Below, one piece after another: positions 25,001 to 40,000 of a stretch of 64,000 bases of DNA; position 1 is the first letter of the stretch, and each line of letters opens with the position of its first letter. The notes beneath the pieces were generated by a model. It saw only the letters and a list, made by a program, of their open reading frames with translations. It was not told the origin of the DNA and made no database searches. The translations under genes and the position numbers were made by a program. The stretch is from assembly GCF_032854445.1 (NCBI RefSeq), contig NC_088295.1, positions 55,905,249 to 55,969,248 on the forward strand. Direction: 5' to 3'. Source of the stretch: Liolophura sinensis (Eukaryota; Mollusca; Polyplacophora; Chitonida; Chitonidae).

Positions 25001-28000
25001 AGTGCTACTAATAGAGATTCTGTTGTCCAACCTACTACTGTCTACAAGTTTGTAACTGTTCATGTATGTATATGATTTATGGTATGTCATGCAAATTTAG
25101 TACATACATCAACAGAATGATAATATTATACATAATAATGAACTAAGATACACATTTACATACACCCATTTCCATATTTACATATACATATACTGGCATA
25201 ACAAACAATAACTTTCCAAGTCATGAATCTGAATTTTTACAGTGCAGCCAGCCTTGCATATTACAAATTAATGCATGGGTATATGTAGGTGTATGCACAG
25301 AAAACAGCACAGAGACCTTAAAGAAAATTGTGGTGCTCCATGTATATGATGTCAAATTTATTCATAACAGTAACTCAAGATATACATGGATCTGTCTTGT
25401 AGCCTATCCTCTACAAGTAACTCTCCTGCTCTGGAATGTTCCCACTATATACAGTAACATGCACACATATAAAATATATGCAAGCATTGGCATTGCTTGA
25501 ATATTAATCAGAATCTTTCATGCACCTATTACTTCATGTAAATTTGCTAAACCTCCAGCATGTAGAACACATGATATAAGCATATGTGTACATGTAACAA
25601 AGTAGTATTTATTCCATAGTGAATGCTTTCATTGTAATCTCAAACAATGCTCTGAATAAAATGCTATGACACAACATTAGTGCAGCTATGATACAGCTTT
25701 CCTATCTTAGTGCATAAATCACAGATTACAAGCATGTGAATGGAAGATCTTGAAGAAATATATCAGAATTTCCTTGCAAATACATGCAGTTAAGACGTCA
25801 AGTATTCAAAGAGTGTAGGAATTATCTCTTAGCGAGTACCAAAACACGAGGCTGACCTGACGAAGGTCTTTTACATAAGCATTATTGCTCGCATACAACT
25901 CCTGGAAAGTAATGCAAATGTACATTGTATGTTGGCACAAGAAAACAACATATTAATACACAACTTAAAGAGCTACTCCAGCGTTGTATTGTATCACCAC
26001 TACTTAAAATTGTATTGTATTAAAACTCTTCCCAATTCATCTCCACATCAGGAATATGATCAAGTCACATCCAGTAAATTTTACGGAAACAGACAAAAAT
26101 TTTGTTTTGAAGTGTCATTACTCATAGGGTTAAACAGTGGTATTCATCGGACATCTCTGGTGTTAGATCTCTTCCATCTATACGGTATCCTTCACGTGAT
26201 TTTAATATCATACCCTGGTTTCTCTTGAGACTTATGTAGCACTTTTAGTATCACAATACTATTTTTAAACACTGGCCATTCTTTTCTGCTTTAGAATGTT
26301 ATAGACAACTGTTAACACAAATTGTCAGCATAAGTTTAAAACAGTGTGACTGTTTCAGACCTACACCCACACAGGCGTGTCACAGATCAGTTACTACATG
26401 TATATGAGGAACATCTAATTACTTCAGACACAGATTCACCCAATGAAGAGACAATAAGGCAGATGGTATAATATGCATATATTAATATACATGTATATTT
26501 TCATTCATAAACACCAGCTAATCATATTTGCGTATTTAATGAGTGTGCACAGCCACAGGCAATACTGGCGTGTCAACCTAAAGTGTCATCAAAGGCTTAT
26601 CACCACTACTTATAAGGCAGACTGTCTACATGCACTATTGTATGTGTACATAGAAGACACTCTTCATTTTATTTATTTGACTGTGTAACAATACTACACA
26701 AACAGTTAAGATTATTTTCATTTTATTTGACAAAGACCATGTTTATGGGTGGGAGAAACACAGGAGAACAGAAGAGAGGAAATTATGATATCAATTTGTT
26801 ACTTTTGCGTGTACTGGCTGAAAAATCACAGAACAGCTACTAATAACTACATATTTGTACATTACAAAAAGTTATACATTTAGACGACAAAATAACTATA
26901 GTAACATAATTCATTTTGAAAGATGACACAAGTGTCATGCTTGAGGACCACAGTTTTGTATACAAGTCATGAAGTTAATCACTCATCTCAGTTTCAGAAT
27001 ATCAATCATTTCTATATACATATATATACATATACCTCCTGCATAGTCAGGTAATTACACAGGAAGCGGACTGGGGTTAACTGGTCTTTTGTCTGGAGCA
27101 TGGTATCACAGGTAAAACATACTTGCGTCCAATATATAAAAAAAGGGCTATGAATACATGTACAATGATTGATTACTGGTAATAGTAAGTCTGTGGGTGG
27201 TTAGACGTTCAGAAGTTAAGACTGCACATCTCAGAAATACTGAAGCTGTCGCAGTTCCAGTCAATGTGAGATCTACCTTAAGTTTAATATCTCTTGGTAC
27301 CTGTACATCGCCAAAAATTCCAAAGAAAACAAAAATGCTGAACTGCAAACCATGCAATGTAGATTTTAAGGACGACACTGAAAGTTTGCTGTTTGCAAAA
27401 TCCCAATATACAGTGGGTAACAGTAAATACATGGAGAAGCTTGAACACCACAAGTAATGTACTGTATGTGTCAATGGTGGTGGACAACACATAAGACACA
27501 AAGCCCCATGGCAGCTTCCTTGAGACTAATATTTATAGTATTCAAACTACTTGCATCTTGTGCTATGTTACATTTTCATATTTATATTGTCTGATTTGTC
27601 TGAGTAAAATAAAATTTTAACATTCATTTTAACATTCATGAGCCATGTCATAACGGAGATGTGAACCTCACCTCACATATGGTAAATGACCTAAAGTTTT
27701 GCACTTGAGTTACTGTCATTTACTTCCGCATGATCTGAGTTGGCGACAAGATCACAGAAGACAGCGATTAGCCACCCCACTCATTTCATTAGCCTGCATG
27801 GCACTTAGTAGCTTATCCTCGCTGACAGTGAGGTGTGCAGGTCTCCCGACTAATAGGCCTACCTGTACTTCTCTAAATACAACCATTAATGATATCAAAG
27901 ACAGAATTAAGACAGGTGATTACAACTTTTATATTCCAAACACTGTCTGAAAGAATGACCACGCCAAACAGGGAATGTACATGCACAATGTACGCTGCAG

Positions 28001-31000
28001 ATGAACAAATTATTCGGGTTAGGCCTACATGGAAGTCACCTTACACCATTATCTGGGGAATGGTTGCCTGCTGAGAGCTCTCATTATACAACAAATAAGT
28101 GTACAACTGTACTTCAGCTAAAAACAAATTTCACTGAGAAATATCTGTCATCAGCATGTTCATGTAATTCCAATTTGGTACCTCTCTCTACACACATATT
28201 TTGGTTCCGTAACAGTAGGAACTGTCCTCCTACTGCACAAGAGTTCCATTTCCTGTGTTTTTATATCAGACACAGAAAACTACCACGATTTACTTTTACC
28301 CCTTTTTCGGTAGCACTCTGTGCGAGCCCAGCAAATAGGGAGACAGGACCTGTTTGAGCTGTTATCACATTAGGGGTTCGCACAGTACTGTCATTGGCTT
28401 TATGAACAAAATGTTATGATTTCCTGTATGCAGTTTTGCCCTGACATGATTTACACGTCGCCTTCGACAGATAACATTATTGTTTTGCTTTTTGCCAGAA
28501 AAAATGATGTGATCGATGGGTAGACACATGGAAATTTCGAGTCCTGTGATTCTAAGTGGCTTGTATCTACAAGTAGATAAAACCAATCTGTATGACTAAA
28601 ATTTCATGTGAGGGGACTTGATTAAGTATTAAGTAAATTAAGTATTTATGTTTGCGAAAAATGAGCAGAATTTGACAGTCTTTCAAATTACACCAAAATG
28701 AACAAGAAATGTTTAGCTGCAGCAGTGCAAACGCATGTATATAGGTGTCGCTTTGATCACAATTAGACATCTTCATCTCGTCTGCTGGTAGGCCTAGTTT
28801 GCATGCAGTGATTCACAGTGGGCTAAATTCTGCTATAGTTTTGTATACGGAGAGCCCTGCAGTTTAAAAGCGGATATTTGACATGTCACTACACAAGGGT
28901 AATGGTATTCCCAGTTTTCTCCCAAATTTCCATTTATCACAAAATAACGAAAACAAAGCAATCAATCAACAAACACTAAAATCAGTATGATCAAAACTGA
29001 GGAAAACATGAACTGCTGGTGGTAGGAGCATAGACTAACTGCTCAGTGAAGCGTGAGCTTGTTTATAACATTTTTGAACTGTCCATATAATCCCTTGACC
29101 GCCCCTGATGCTCTCCAGCGGCGCTCAGTCAGTAAGAACCACAATCAACTAAATGAATCATTGGATACACTTTCCTTGTCCCAGGGTGAAACTTTAGGTC
29201 ATTTAATGTACATGTACATTAATACAAAGTTTCAGATATTACATTTCTCTCTGAAGGAAATCCTGATATCTCATTTTCATATAAACAGTAAATGTCATTC
29301 TTACAGGTTTTTCTGGCATGCCTAAATGAAAGCTTTGTTGTATATGTACCTGTTTTAATATCTCTAGAACATCTCCGACTTCTAAAGCCAGTTCGTCATC
29401 ATTTTCAGGCGTGTATGCAAAGCTTGCCTTCGCTTTTAACTTCTTCTTGTTGAGAGATTCTGCAATTAGACAGCAACAGTTTGGTATGATTTCATTTATT
29501 TCAACTTTGATAGAAGATTTACTCTGAGCTGAACACTGACAATTGGCATACCAAGAACAATCAGGTTTATGGGTGGGGAGAAAACATGCTTAACAAAACC
29601 ACTCACCATTACCCAGAACCCTGGCAAATCCATCAAATAATACAGTATATTTGAAGATGTCTATCAGATACTAAACTGCTCAAGATGTGTTGGAATACAG
29701 CTAAGTGTAGGGGAGGTGGGTCTTCAGATGGTCCTAGGCTCCCAGTACATACATGCATGTTCTTTCCTTTCCCTAATTACTCAACCTTTTCGGATATAAA
29801 ACAGCAACTTTCTGTGCAGTTTGTGTACATTTTTAATTTGATCTTGGTGACAAAACAACACTGGTTGGCTGGGCCAAGTCCGGGGCTTCACTAAAATACA
29901 CTAGAATATTGCCCTCAGAATATGCTTAAATAAACACCTTGCAAACATGCCAAAAAGGTTGCAGAATTACAATACATCATTTCCAAAAATGTCCAGCCCC
30001 CGACAATGAATATTCATAAACTAGATTTTAAGAGAGATAAAATATGCCTCAAAAATGTATAAACCCTTAAAACCATAATCTTCGATTTAGAGTACATGTA
30101 TCCTTCAAGCTGAAAACTGTTCATACCTCGTTTTTTGGGTGGTCCTCCCCCAATGTGTACCCCATCTCTGAGTTTATTGGCTAGCTCTGCAACATGACCC
30201 TTTGTTGAGGACCTTTGTGCTGTGATGTCTGCACCATCCTTCTCCTTATCATGTTTGTCTCTGTCTTTGGACTTTTCTGGATTCTTTATTACCTGAAACG
30301 ATCATGCAAAGAAAGTCAGTCCAAAACAAATATTTTGTATTTAATAATCTCTTTACTTTTTTGTGATTTAATTTTCATTCAAAAAAAAGAGAAAAATTGC
30401 TGACCCAGATAGTCGAAAAACCCTTCTTTTTACTGAGAGAATGACCCACAAGCCTCTCACCAACGCGGTCACTGTAGGGTCAAGTCCAGCTCAGGCTGGC
30501 TTCCTCTCTGGCCTTACATGGGAAGGTCTGACAGCAACCTGTGGGTGGTTGTGGGTTTTCCCCGGGCTCTGCCTGGTTTCCTCCCACCACAATGCTGGCC
30601 ACTGTCTTATAAGTGAAATATTCTTGAGTGTGGCATAAAAACACCAATCAAATAAATAAATAAATAAATAGACTGCATATCTTTTGCAAATACACTTCAT
30701 CTTTGAATTGACTAACACTGACAAATGTGTTCAATTACAACCCAAGAAACAGATCAGTGCCACATAATAACTGAGTCATTAAAAAAAAAAGAAATATAAC
30801 ATATATCGCAAAGTACATATCTACCTTTTGACGAAACTGTACTCTACGATACACGATGAAAACAAAATAAATGTGCACAACATGTTTAGAGTGAGTGAGT
30901 GCGTGCGCAGGGTTTAATGTTGTACATAACAATTTTTCATCATATGACAACAAGGAGTCCTTAAGGTGTGTGATGCATTGTACCTTTGTTCATGAAGAGG

Positions 31001-34000
31001 TGCTCGTGCTGCTTACCGAAATGACTTGCCAATGGCAAGCAAGCACCAAGAGAGGGAGCTGCAACTACCTCTTTTCAAGTCTTAAGCTGGGGACACACTA
31101 GACAAATTTTTTTGCTTGCTGGGACGATTTTAATCACATGCGAAATACACTGACAACATTCCCAGCATAGCTGCAGAAACACTAAGCGGATTTTTCCGTG
31201 GATTGTGGTCAGTAAGTTATGTCATTGGACCTAGTAAACCATGTGACATAAACAACATTTCACAGTTCAACACAATTCCATGTTGTCTGATTGGTCTGCT
31301 TGATCATCTCGATCGCCGAAATTCTCTTGATCGATCAAATCGCCAGCATATTTCTTCACAAAAACCTGATAATTTGAATAAAAATGCAAACATCTATAAT
31401 TTGTAATCAAAATGAATAAATGTCCAAATCATTTTCATCATTCCCACCAAGTTTCATAACAGTGATGTGGAAACTGTGAGGCTACCAGACCCAAACATAA
31501 AACCTTACTAAACTGACCCAAAGAAAAATGCTTTCAAGAACACCAACACCACACTCTCCGCCCCACCCCCCACCCCCTCACGCTTACAATACCTCGCCTT
31601 ACTTTGTAACAGTGTGCTACAACATGAAAAGCAATTCTATAATGTAGCACATAATAATCTGGGTCAAAATGAGCTTCACCGATTAACAGAGTTTACTGGG
31701 TAATATTAACATAAACGTAATTAACGTTCCAACGTTTTCAAATATACATGTAGTATGCTTATACATGCGAGAGTCGAGATTAATAACTGCTAAATGTCAC
31801 TGGGTAGCCTTCAGTTCTGCTGAATAAGGAAATTAAAGCCCTGCTGTTATCTCAGGGCATTATTTTTCACCAGGCCAAATGAAAAGTCAAAATTGGTGGG
31901 CAGACGAACAAACAGAGCTACTTAAATTATAGACCTGCCATTCATCTTAAAAGTTTGTCATGTCTGTAAGTCTATACACAAATGTGACAGTGTGTACATG
32001 TACGCATGTAGCCGTGAGAGCAGATGATCATAGTAACAATATGAAATAGATGTAAATGTGCTGTTAAGTGCATGGAAGTCGATGAGTAGGAGATAAGATG
32101 GGCAGCCTGCAAGGTACAGTACAGCTGCACTACAACACTGCCACCCTGTACCATACACGACATTAAAACTACAAACTACCTATAGTCTATTCTTCTCCAT
32201 GACCCTCAAGACAACCCTGACACACAATGAATCATTACCCTACATGATCACCTACACATGTACCTGACTGTACTAATGACGTGTAAAGTCACACAGGAAA
32301 ACCAGATTCAACACAACTGAACAAACAGTGAGAGTTTTTACACCCTGAGTTTTTAATTGAGAGCGAAATGGGGTTACAAATGTGAGGGCCGACTAGAATG
32401 CTTGTGTAAACAAATGCTGCTGAGCTAGGCAAAACCCTCTTTTTATACAGACATAATGTACATGTGTGACTGGGCCCATAACGATACCTTGCAGCCTGCT
32501 TAAAAACATTGTCTTATTTGAACTGATTTGATTGAGGTTTAATGCCACAATCAAGAATTTTTAGAGGACTAGGAAACCAGTGCTCTCTCAGTAATCCAAT
32601 CTTAGCACCTAACCTATATGTAAGTGACAATCTTTCTCGTAAATGTACGACCTACAGAACTGCATGCTATACACATGCATGACAGAGGAAGTAGGCAAGT
32701 GGTCGTCAATGAATGTAACACTGTACACACCTCTCGACATGGACCATTGATCGCTTACTATCCCCAAGGGGAAGGTCTGCCAGCAACATGTGGATGTTCA
32801 TGGGTTTCCCCTGGGCTCTGCCAGGTTTCCTCCCACCATAATGCTGGCTGCTGTCGTATAACTGAAATATTCTTGAGTACGGTCTAAAACACCAATCAAA
32901 TACTATCCCCAAGGCTCCAACTGCAATACTACTGAACATGTACACATCTATTATCTTCATGATCAGATGTATTTCATGTCCACAGGCAGGCCTGTATGTA
33001 TACATGTACGATAAAACAACAGTCAATCTGAACCGTTACATATATATACATTAACAGCTATAAATGTAGTTGTGGACACTATGAATAATCCAGACACTGA
33101 CAAATCCCCTCTAATTTCTTTGATCAATTACATTAACTCCCCCTGGAAGCGTAGTTTGTTCTGTCCCCAGATTATCTGGACAAAGGATATTATCACAATT
33201 ATGCTGACATGATGGACACAGGGAATTTCATCAGAGCTTCCATCGGCTTAAACCAATACAGAAATCAATATGCAGGCGCACCCTTGGCCCCCGAATAACA
33301 CGTACATAACCCAAATTCAAGTCCTGTCTGCAGTTCACCAAAATTCACACAGGTACAGTATAAGCCTCCACACATAAAATGGCGCACAGTTAATACACAT
33401 ACATTTCCACACATGGTCACCTTTAATCTTAAGCACACATTCATATATCCAATATTTTTATCCAAAGTCAGTCTAAATTACAACGTACATGACTTACATG
33501 TAGGCCACTCTACACACCAATTAGCTCATAATATATCCTTATTAAGAGCCTCAGAAAAAATAATAACAGCCACAGGTACCAAGAAAAATAATCACATAAC
33601 AAGGCAGTGTTTGTTTTTTAATAAATTTTGCCAGAATCCAAACAGATTCTTGTAAGTTTGTCTCATGGGAATAAATGGGCATCTGACTTCCCAGATTCAA
33701 ATTGTTCCTTAAACCTTTTTCTCAATACAAAATGTAAAACTTTTTCAATATGTAACGTTTTGTATATAAACATATTTGACCTCAGATTGTGGTCCATTTT
33801 CATTACCTTCCACTTTGTTGTACATTTCCATTCCACCCCGGGTACAGTATAGACAGCACCAACCACCATTCTCAGATCAGGTATAAAAGCTACGATGTTT
33901 TTCCACTCGAACTACATGTGAAAACTACAGTTATGCTCTCAGAAAAGACTGCATAAAATGCCACTTTGACACAACAGCTGATCACCCCACAACTTTCCTC

Positions 34001-37000
34001 ATAGCGAAGGGATGTGTGCCAGACAAAAATGCACTGCTTCTTGCAAAGAGAAGGACTGCAAATGCTGTTGCGTAGTTGCTCCTCCAAACAGGTGAATAGC
34101 TGTTCAGCAGAAGACCCCCGCTTGCGTTCATGTACAAGTATTTTGAAATTCCAGCGAAGGAAGTTAATAATTGGGATCCCTAAATACACACAGTTCTGTC
34201 TGTGGGCACATCCTGCATTGCCCCCAACCCCCCCTCCAACCCAGGCTACAGCAACAGGGCTTGTGTACATTAAACAGACAGGAGATTTCCTGAGAAGACA
34301 AGCCAGCCCTGTTGTCTGGCACAGCCTTACAACCTTCAACTTAAGCTCCACCTTGCTTAGCCAACAAAACATAAGTAAACACATATCCCTCAAATTCCCT
34401 ATAACTTCCGAAAATTCAACTGCTCTATCAGTTTTTCAAAGAGATTCCCATTTAAATGGTCCTGAATGAAAAGAATACTGAAGAATCGAAGAAGACTACA
34501 CCAGGTACGTGGAGCAAACTTTATAACATATAAACTGTACATGTTTAGCTTTGAAACAAGATATATGTTCAAATTCAGCACGATGAAGGTGCAGTGTACA
34601 CATGTATTACATAAATCCAAATACACACTGTATCTTGTGCAACGAAATCAGCCCAATGCTGGTGATACAAGCCCATGAAGAGAAAAATATTTTCTCAAAC
34701 ACAACCAGTGGTCATAAAAAAATCTCCTACAACAAAGCTTTAGATCTACATGCACATAAACATACAGGCAACATTGCTAAAGGAGAAGGACAATGTATAC
34801 ATATACATACATATCTGTACATATCCATTAAAAACAAAATGACCATTATACTGACAGATTGTTGCTTAAATAGAATAATTAATGAGTTTTTGTGACACTT
34901 GGCATCTACATGTACATGTTATGATGTTTGTGTGAAGCTGCTGATTAGGCATTACACTCTTCTAACAACTGTTACTGTCTAGTAATGACAGACTGCGAAC
35001 ATGTGCATGAAGTGAACTGGCTGTATACAGGTACACTATAATAAAGTGAGCAAGATTATGCAACTAGTAAGAAATTCAACAGGTCTAGTCTGTAAGCTTA
35101 TGTTTTCTTTAAGACCTCGAAAACGAAATTAATGTTCAGTTTGTACACCGTTGTAGCTTGACAAATTATACTGGCATGAATGAATATGTGTAACAACACA
35201 GATTTTTGAAATGAAATCTGATTGTTTCAACTACTGATGGTCAACCGCCAGTATATCTACATGTATCAGAGTGCCTCTAAATTACTCCACAGTAGATTAG
35301 GCAGGAGGTCTCATTTCCTAATTTCCCTATGTCTCCCATGTTAATTTTGTCAGATTAGGTCCTCTCAACAACAGTGCGACACTCTCCACTGTCCCTGGCT
35401 CAACCCATGTTTTACCCATTTAACCAGGTTGACTTACCTCTACGAAGTTATCTGGAAACAATCCCTTCTTGCCGTTCAGTTCTCCTTCCCACCAACCTCC
35501 CTCGGGGGTGGAGACATTTTTTATGATATCACCAACTCGAATTGTCAGTTCGTCATGTTGTTCAGCATCATAATCAAAATTTACTTTCACTTCAACTGAA
35601 AATATAAAACAAGAATGACATGACAGAGCAAGTTATTATAATCAGATAATCAATTGGTTTTCTTTCTAATTTTTGGTGCAATAAACTATGTAACAGCACA
35701 GTGTAACAGTGTATGTATAACAGTTCACCACTCTCCGCCTCATTATAAAACTCAGCAGAGGACATATTCATATACGGTTATACCTGTGCGCATAAAAAAA
35801 ATATTTTAATAGCAAACAGCAGATCACTCGCCTCAATTTGACTGCAGGCAAGAAGAACTTGTCAGTGTGTCAGAGTAATGCACGATTCTCTGCCCTATTT
35901 TAAATTTTATACTTTCTCTTCTTTCAAGCGTACTTAGGGGGCATAAAGTACTTTTGAAGGATAATACTTTTCTGATGTTTTTTTTGTTTGTTTGTTTGTT
36001 TGGGCATAAAGGGGTTTGATTCATTTATTTCATTGGTGTTTTATGCCGTACTCAAGAATATTTCACTTATATGATGGCGGCCAGCATTATGACGGGAGGA
36101 AACTGGGCAAAGCCCTGAGAAAACCCACCACCATCCACAGGTTGCTCGCAGACCTAAATGGGTTTGATTGTCACATGATAAACATCTGGCTGCCTCCACA
36201 TACATGGATGCTTAAATAGCGTACAGCTTCACAGGACCATTGAACTTCAGCTCCATAATTTTTTGTAATCAAATCTACCATGGGTGCAGATTCTTAAAGC
36301 ACATTGATAGCATTGTGACAGAGTTATTTCCCTTGTCAATGTATGGATTGATCTGATGATAAAACTTTGCCTGAGGTCATGTTATCTTAACGCATTATCA
36401 TCCTTCAGAAATATTAAACAAAAATATTAATGCACCCGGAAGTTGAACATTCAAGGAAGCTCACTTATGTTAGAAATAGCTATATGTGCTATTCAGGTTC
36501 ATTTATACACATTCCCTTTCAGTTATTGCTCCACACTATGTTATAAAAACCTAGTTTTCTCTAGCCTCTTCCCCGGAAGTACAACGCATGAAAGACATAT
36601 ATACCATACATGCAAGACAGATATAGAGAATCGCATAGTGATTATATATACATGTACATACTCCACATGGACCTGACTGTGACTGAACATAATTTTTAGT
36701 CATTATTCCAAAATGGGGATTCATATATATTTCTGCACATCCATATCTGTCCAGTAATACAATGTTAAAATAAAAATAGCAAATTATGTCTTTGGTTTTA
36801 CAGGTACTCTGCCTTAACAACAGCATCAATATCTATGCAGGAGGTTCAATAGAACATGGTTACCACAGAGATTTATGCCACCTGAAATGTTCGTCCGGTG
36901 ACGTAAAAAGAACAAACCAGTCATATGAAACGTGATGTTGTTTTCGCTGACAAAAGTGAACGGATAGATATCACACACCAGGTGTAACAGAACAACGTCT

Positions 37001-40000
37001 CGCGACATTGTTAATTTCATTCCATCCTTGGCGAAAGCTATATCATAAGGTCACAAATACTGGCAGACGATATGTAAATAACCACCTAGCAGCAATGTTC
37101 ATTTCACGGTGAGAAATGCATCATTTTCAAAGATTACAAGCAGAAGGGTACCAACGAATGTTTCACGATTCAAAACACATCACGGTTTGATACTCGTTCA
37201 AACTGAAATCAGTGACTATATAAACTGGTACCCCATTTGCCAATGTTTTGTCTACTGTTTATATTCTATTTAGAATAACTTTGTTGCGATCTTCCAATGC
37301 TACCTCATATGGGTATGAAAATGTTCACATGACTGGAGTTTTTCATAAATGATTAGATTAACATCATTAAACGTTTTGGGGAGGGTTATAGAATTGAAAT
37401 AATTTTTCCTTCTATGGGTGTCTAGTGGAAGTTTTATAGTCAATAAGGTGGGCGAGGTTACACCTCAGGCTATGCCTTCGACCTAAAATAATAACATCCA
37501 ACTTTTTGACTATATTACTGCCCCTAGAAAAACACAGCAGGAAAATTATTTCTTAATTTAATGTAACTTAATTCTCTGTCAGGTAGATGGCTACTTTTGT
37601 AGTCTAATCAAAAAGATGATGAAAGCCCTGTATTTGGGAGATTGCATGTCCAACACAACTGAAAGGGATGGTCATCTCACATCATAAGATTTCTTTTAAT
37701 ATGAAGGCCTTGATTTCCAAACAACATTAGAAATACACATAAAATGTGTAGTTTTGATTTGCATTTTTGAAATTAAATAAGTACAATTTTATGTATACAT
37801 CTATATACGTGTATGCATGTTGGCGAAATATGGCATATGGTCGAGTGATACCTTTCAGAACAATAGCATGCTTTGCTTTTCTAAATAAACCTGTACATGT
37901 TTGTGCCCAATATATGAAATATTTTAATGCATAAGAAACAATGTAGTTCATGGCAACAACATAAACCTACATGGTACCAATTACACAATTATCACCTGAC
38001 TAAAATTTAAGTAATTAAACATATGTATTTAGAAAGTTACATGCACGTATATGCGCCTAAGTACATGTACATACATGTGGCTTCTCTTACACACTGATCT
38101 CCCAAAAAGTATATTTTAACCAACTTTACAATCTAAAGGTCACGCAAAGTGTAGGTTAGCAATTTTAACTTGTCATTAATATTTATATAAACATAATTAT
38201 TCGTGTGTCCTGCATTCTGACAGCCATAACCTGTACTATGGAGTGCAGATTTTCATGCTGATTTGGACAGCTCTGTGACACCGTGCTCCCTACAACCACT
38301 GGTGACCACCATGTGTTCTGCAGTGCATATATGGTTTTGAAAGTCCTACATTTACTAATTTCATCCTCAACACCAGGTTATATTTGTAGCAGGGTTAAGT
38401 GTCCTGTAAAACATGCTACAAAGCCATATACACATATATGCACATACATATTAAAAGTAAAAATGAATGTACATGTACGCAGGTTGTTATAGCCATCACA
38501 TGCAGCCTGAAATCTGTATGACTTTTTGAAGAATAAAGCCTAAAAACTGTTGACCCTAATACCAATTCTTCATGTACATGTATTAACTCTATATTTTTTT
38601 TTTCCAGAATAATACACAGTTACTGTTAAGTACAATAAAACAAGCCCTAAAATTTCGTCCATAACTAAGATTTTTCCAGATTCTGGTAGTTTTATTGATT
38701 TGAGAAAGGTGCTTTGAGTGGGGTTTGGAAGGCTGGATGATATCCTCCTGAGACAATGTAAATTTTAGCACCAGATGTAATATTTCATGGCATTTATTTG
38801 CCTCCAAAAATGATCCTTTGTTATCACATTTTTAGGTCATTTTGGGTATCTACACAGTTGGTACACTGAAGAAAGAACAGTTTAAAAAATGTATGTAAAT
38901 GTTAATAAATTTTAAACATATATCTACATGCACATGTATTCAAGAAGAAGGAAGGTGCTTTTCTCCTGACACATGCCTTTGTGTTTAAATTTACATGCAA
39001 ATTAATACATATGTGTACATAGGTTACAAATTGTTATAATTAGAACACCCACTTCTGAATCATTTTACTGTTGTGTGTATCAGTTGACAGATCTGTGCAT
39101 GCTGGAATGTTGTGAAGATTTTATAAAATGGGAAACAAAATGCATTTATACCAAAGCTTTCCATGGGATAAGTATAACTACTGCCCAGTTAGTAGTTTGA
39201 ACAACCCAGTTAGATTAAATTCTAAAATAACTTGACACCGTAACCCTACATGGTCCAGGTCCTGTTTAGCAGAATAATGTGTGGTGAATGTACATGTACT
39301 GATATCATGGGACAATGCACCACATGTTCTAATTGCATACATGGACAAATAAATGTTGCGTTCTGCATATAAATATACACATCTTTTCACAGCTCAACTG
39401 CAATAAGACCCTGTTCTGCCGGCTAATGCATCTCTGCTATCTATCTATATGCAAATACACTCTGGCACAGGTATACATTACACTGTACATGTACACTATC
39501 ACCAGCATTTACTATGTACATGCCAGTCATAAAAACCTGACCCAATTCCAGTGTCAGAGGCAAAGTCAAGGAGCTAGCTAACAAATAGGAAACATGTAGG
39601 TGTGTAAGCTAAATGGCTAATACAACTGCTCCTAGCACTGTTTGCACCATGTGCTATGTCAATGCCAAACACATGTGACTGACTGTACATGGAAGCAATC
39701 TGGTCACATCGAAACCAATGGAGCACACTCTCAGGACTGGAGGGCTGTGGACAAGCTTTTAAGTTTAGTGTGTAGGATTTGTACTCATCAGTTCATGGTA
39801 GTCTATGATTAAAAGATTAGATACACCCGAAGAAAACTTGCTTTGGCAGGAATGTGATAAATTAATTATATGCCTCCAGATGCAACATCAAGCATCAAAT
39901 TTGGTTTGAATCTCAATTCAATAAACACGCATTTGTATGAAAGTAATACTAGCAATTTTAAGTATACATTGTGACTGCATGTATAAACATATGCAACACT

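Larger units (their letters stand above)
30293..35437 (-). other. CIN85/CD2AP intron 2
   Basis: 5.1 kb with SINE copies 2 and 3 and the long GAGTG-headed repeat. A short C-rich stretch lies near 31560. No exon seen; ORFs at 33890-34470 on opposite strands are mutual shadows without a known match. Confidence 0.65.

Noticed and set aside
33890-34469. Two opposed ORFs of 167 and 151 codons in intron 2
   Set aside because: They overlap each other, have no repeat-family or protein match I recognise, and sit in ordinary intron sequence.
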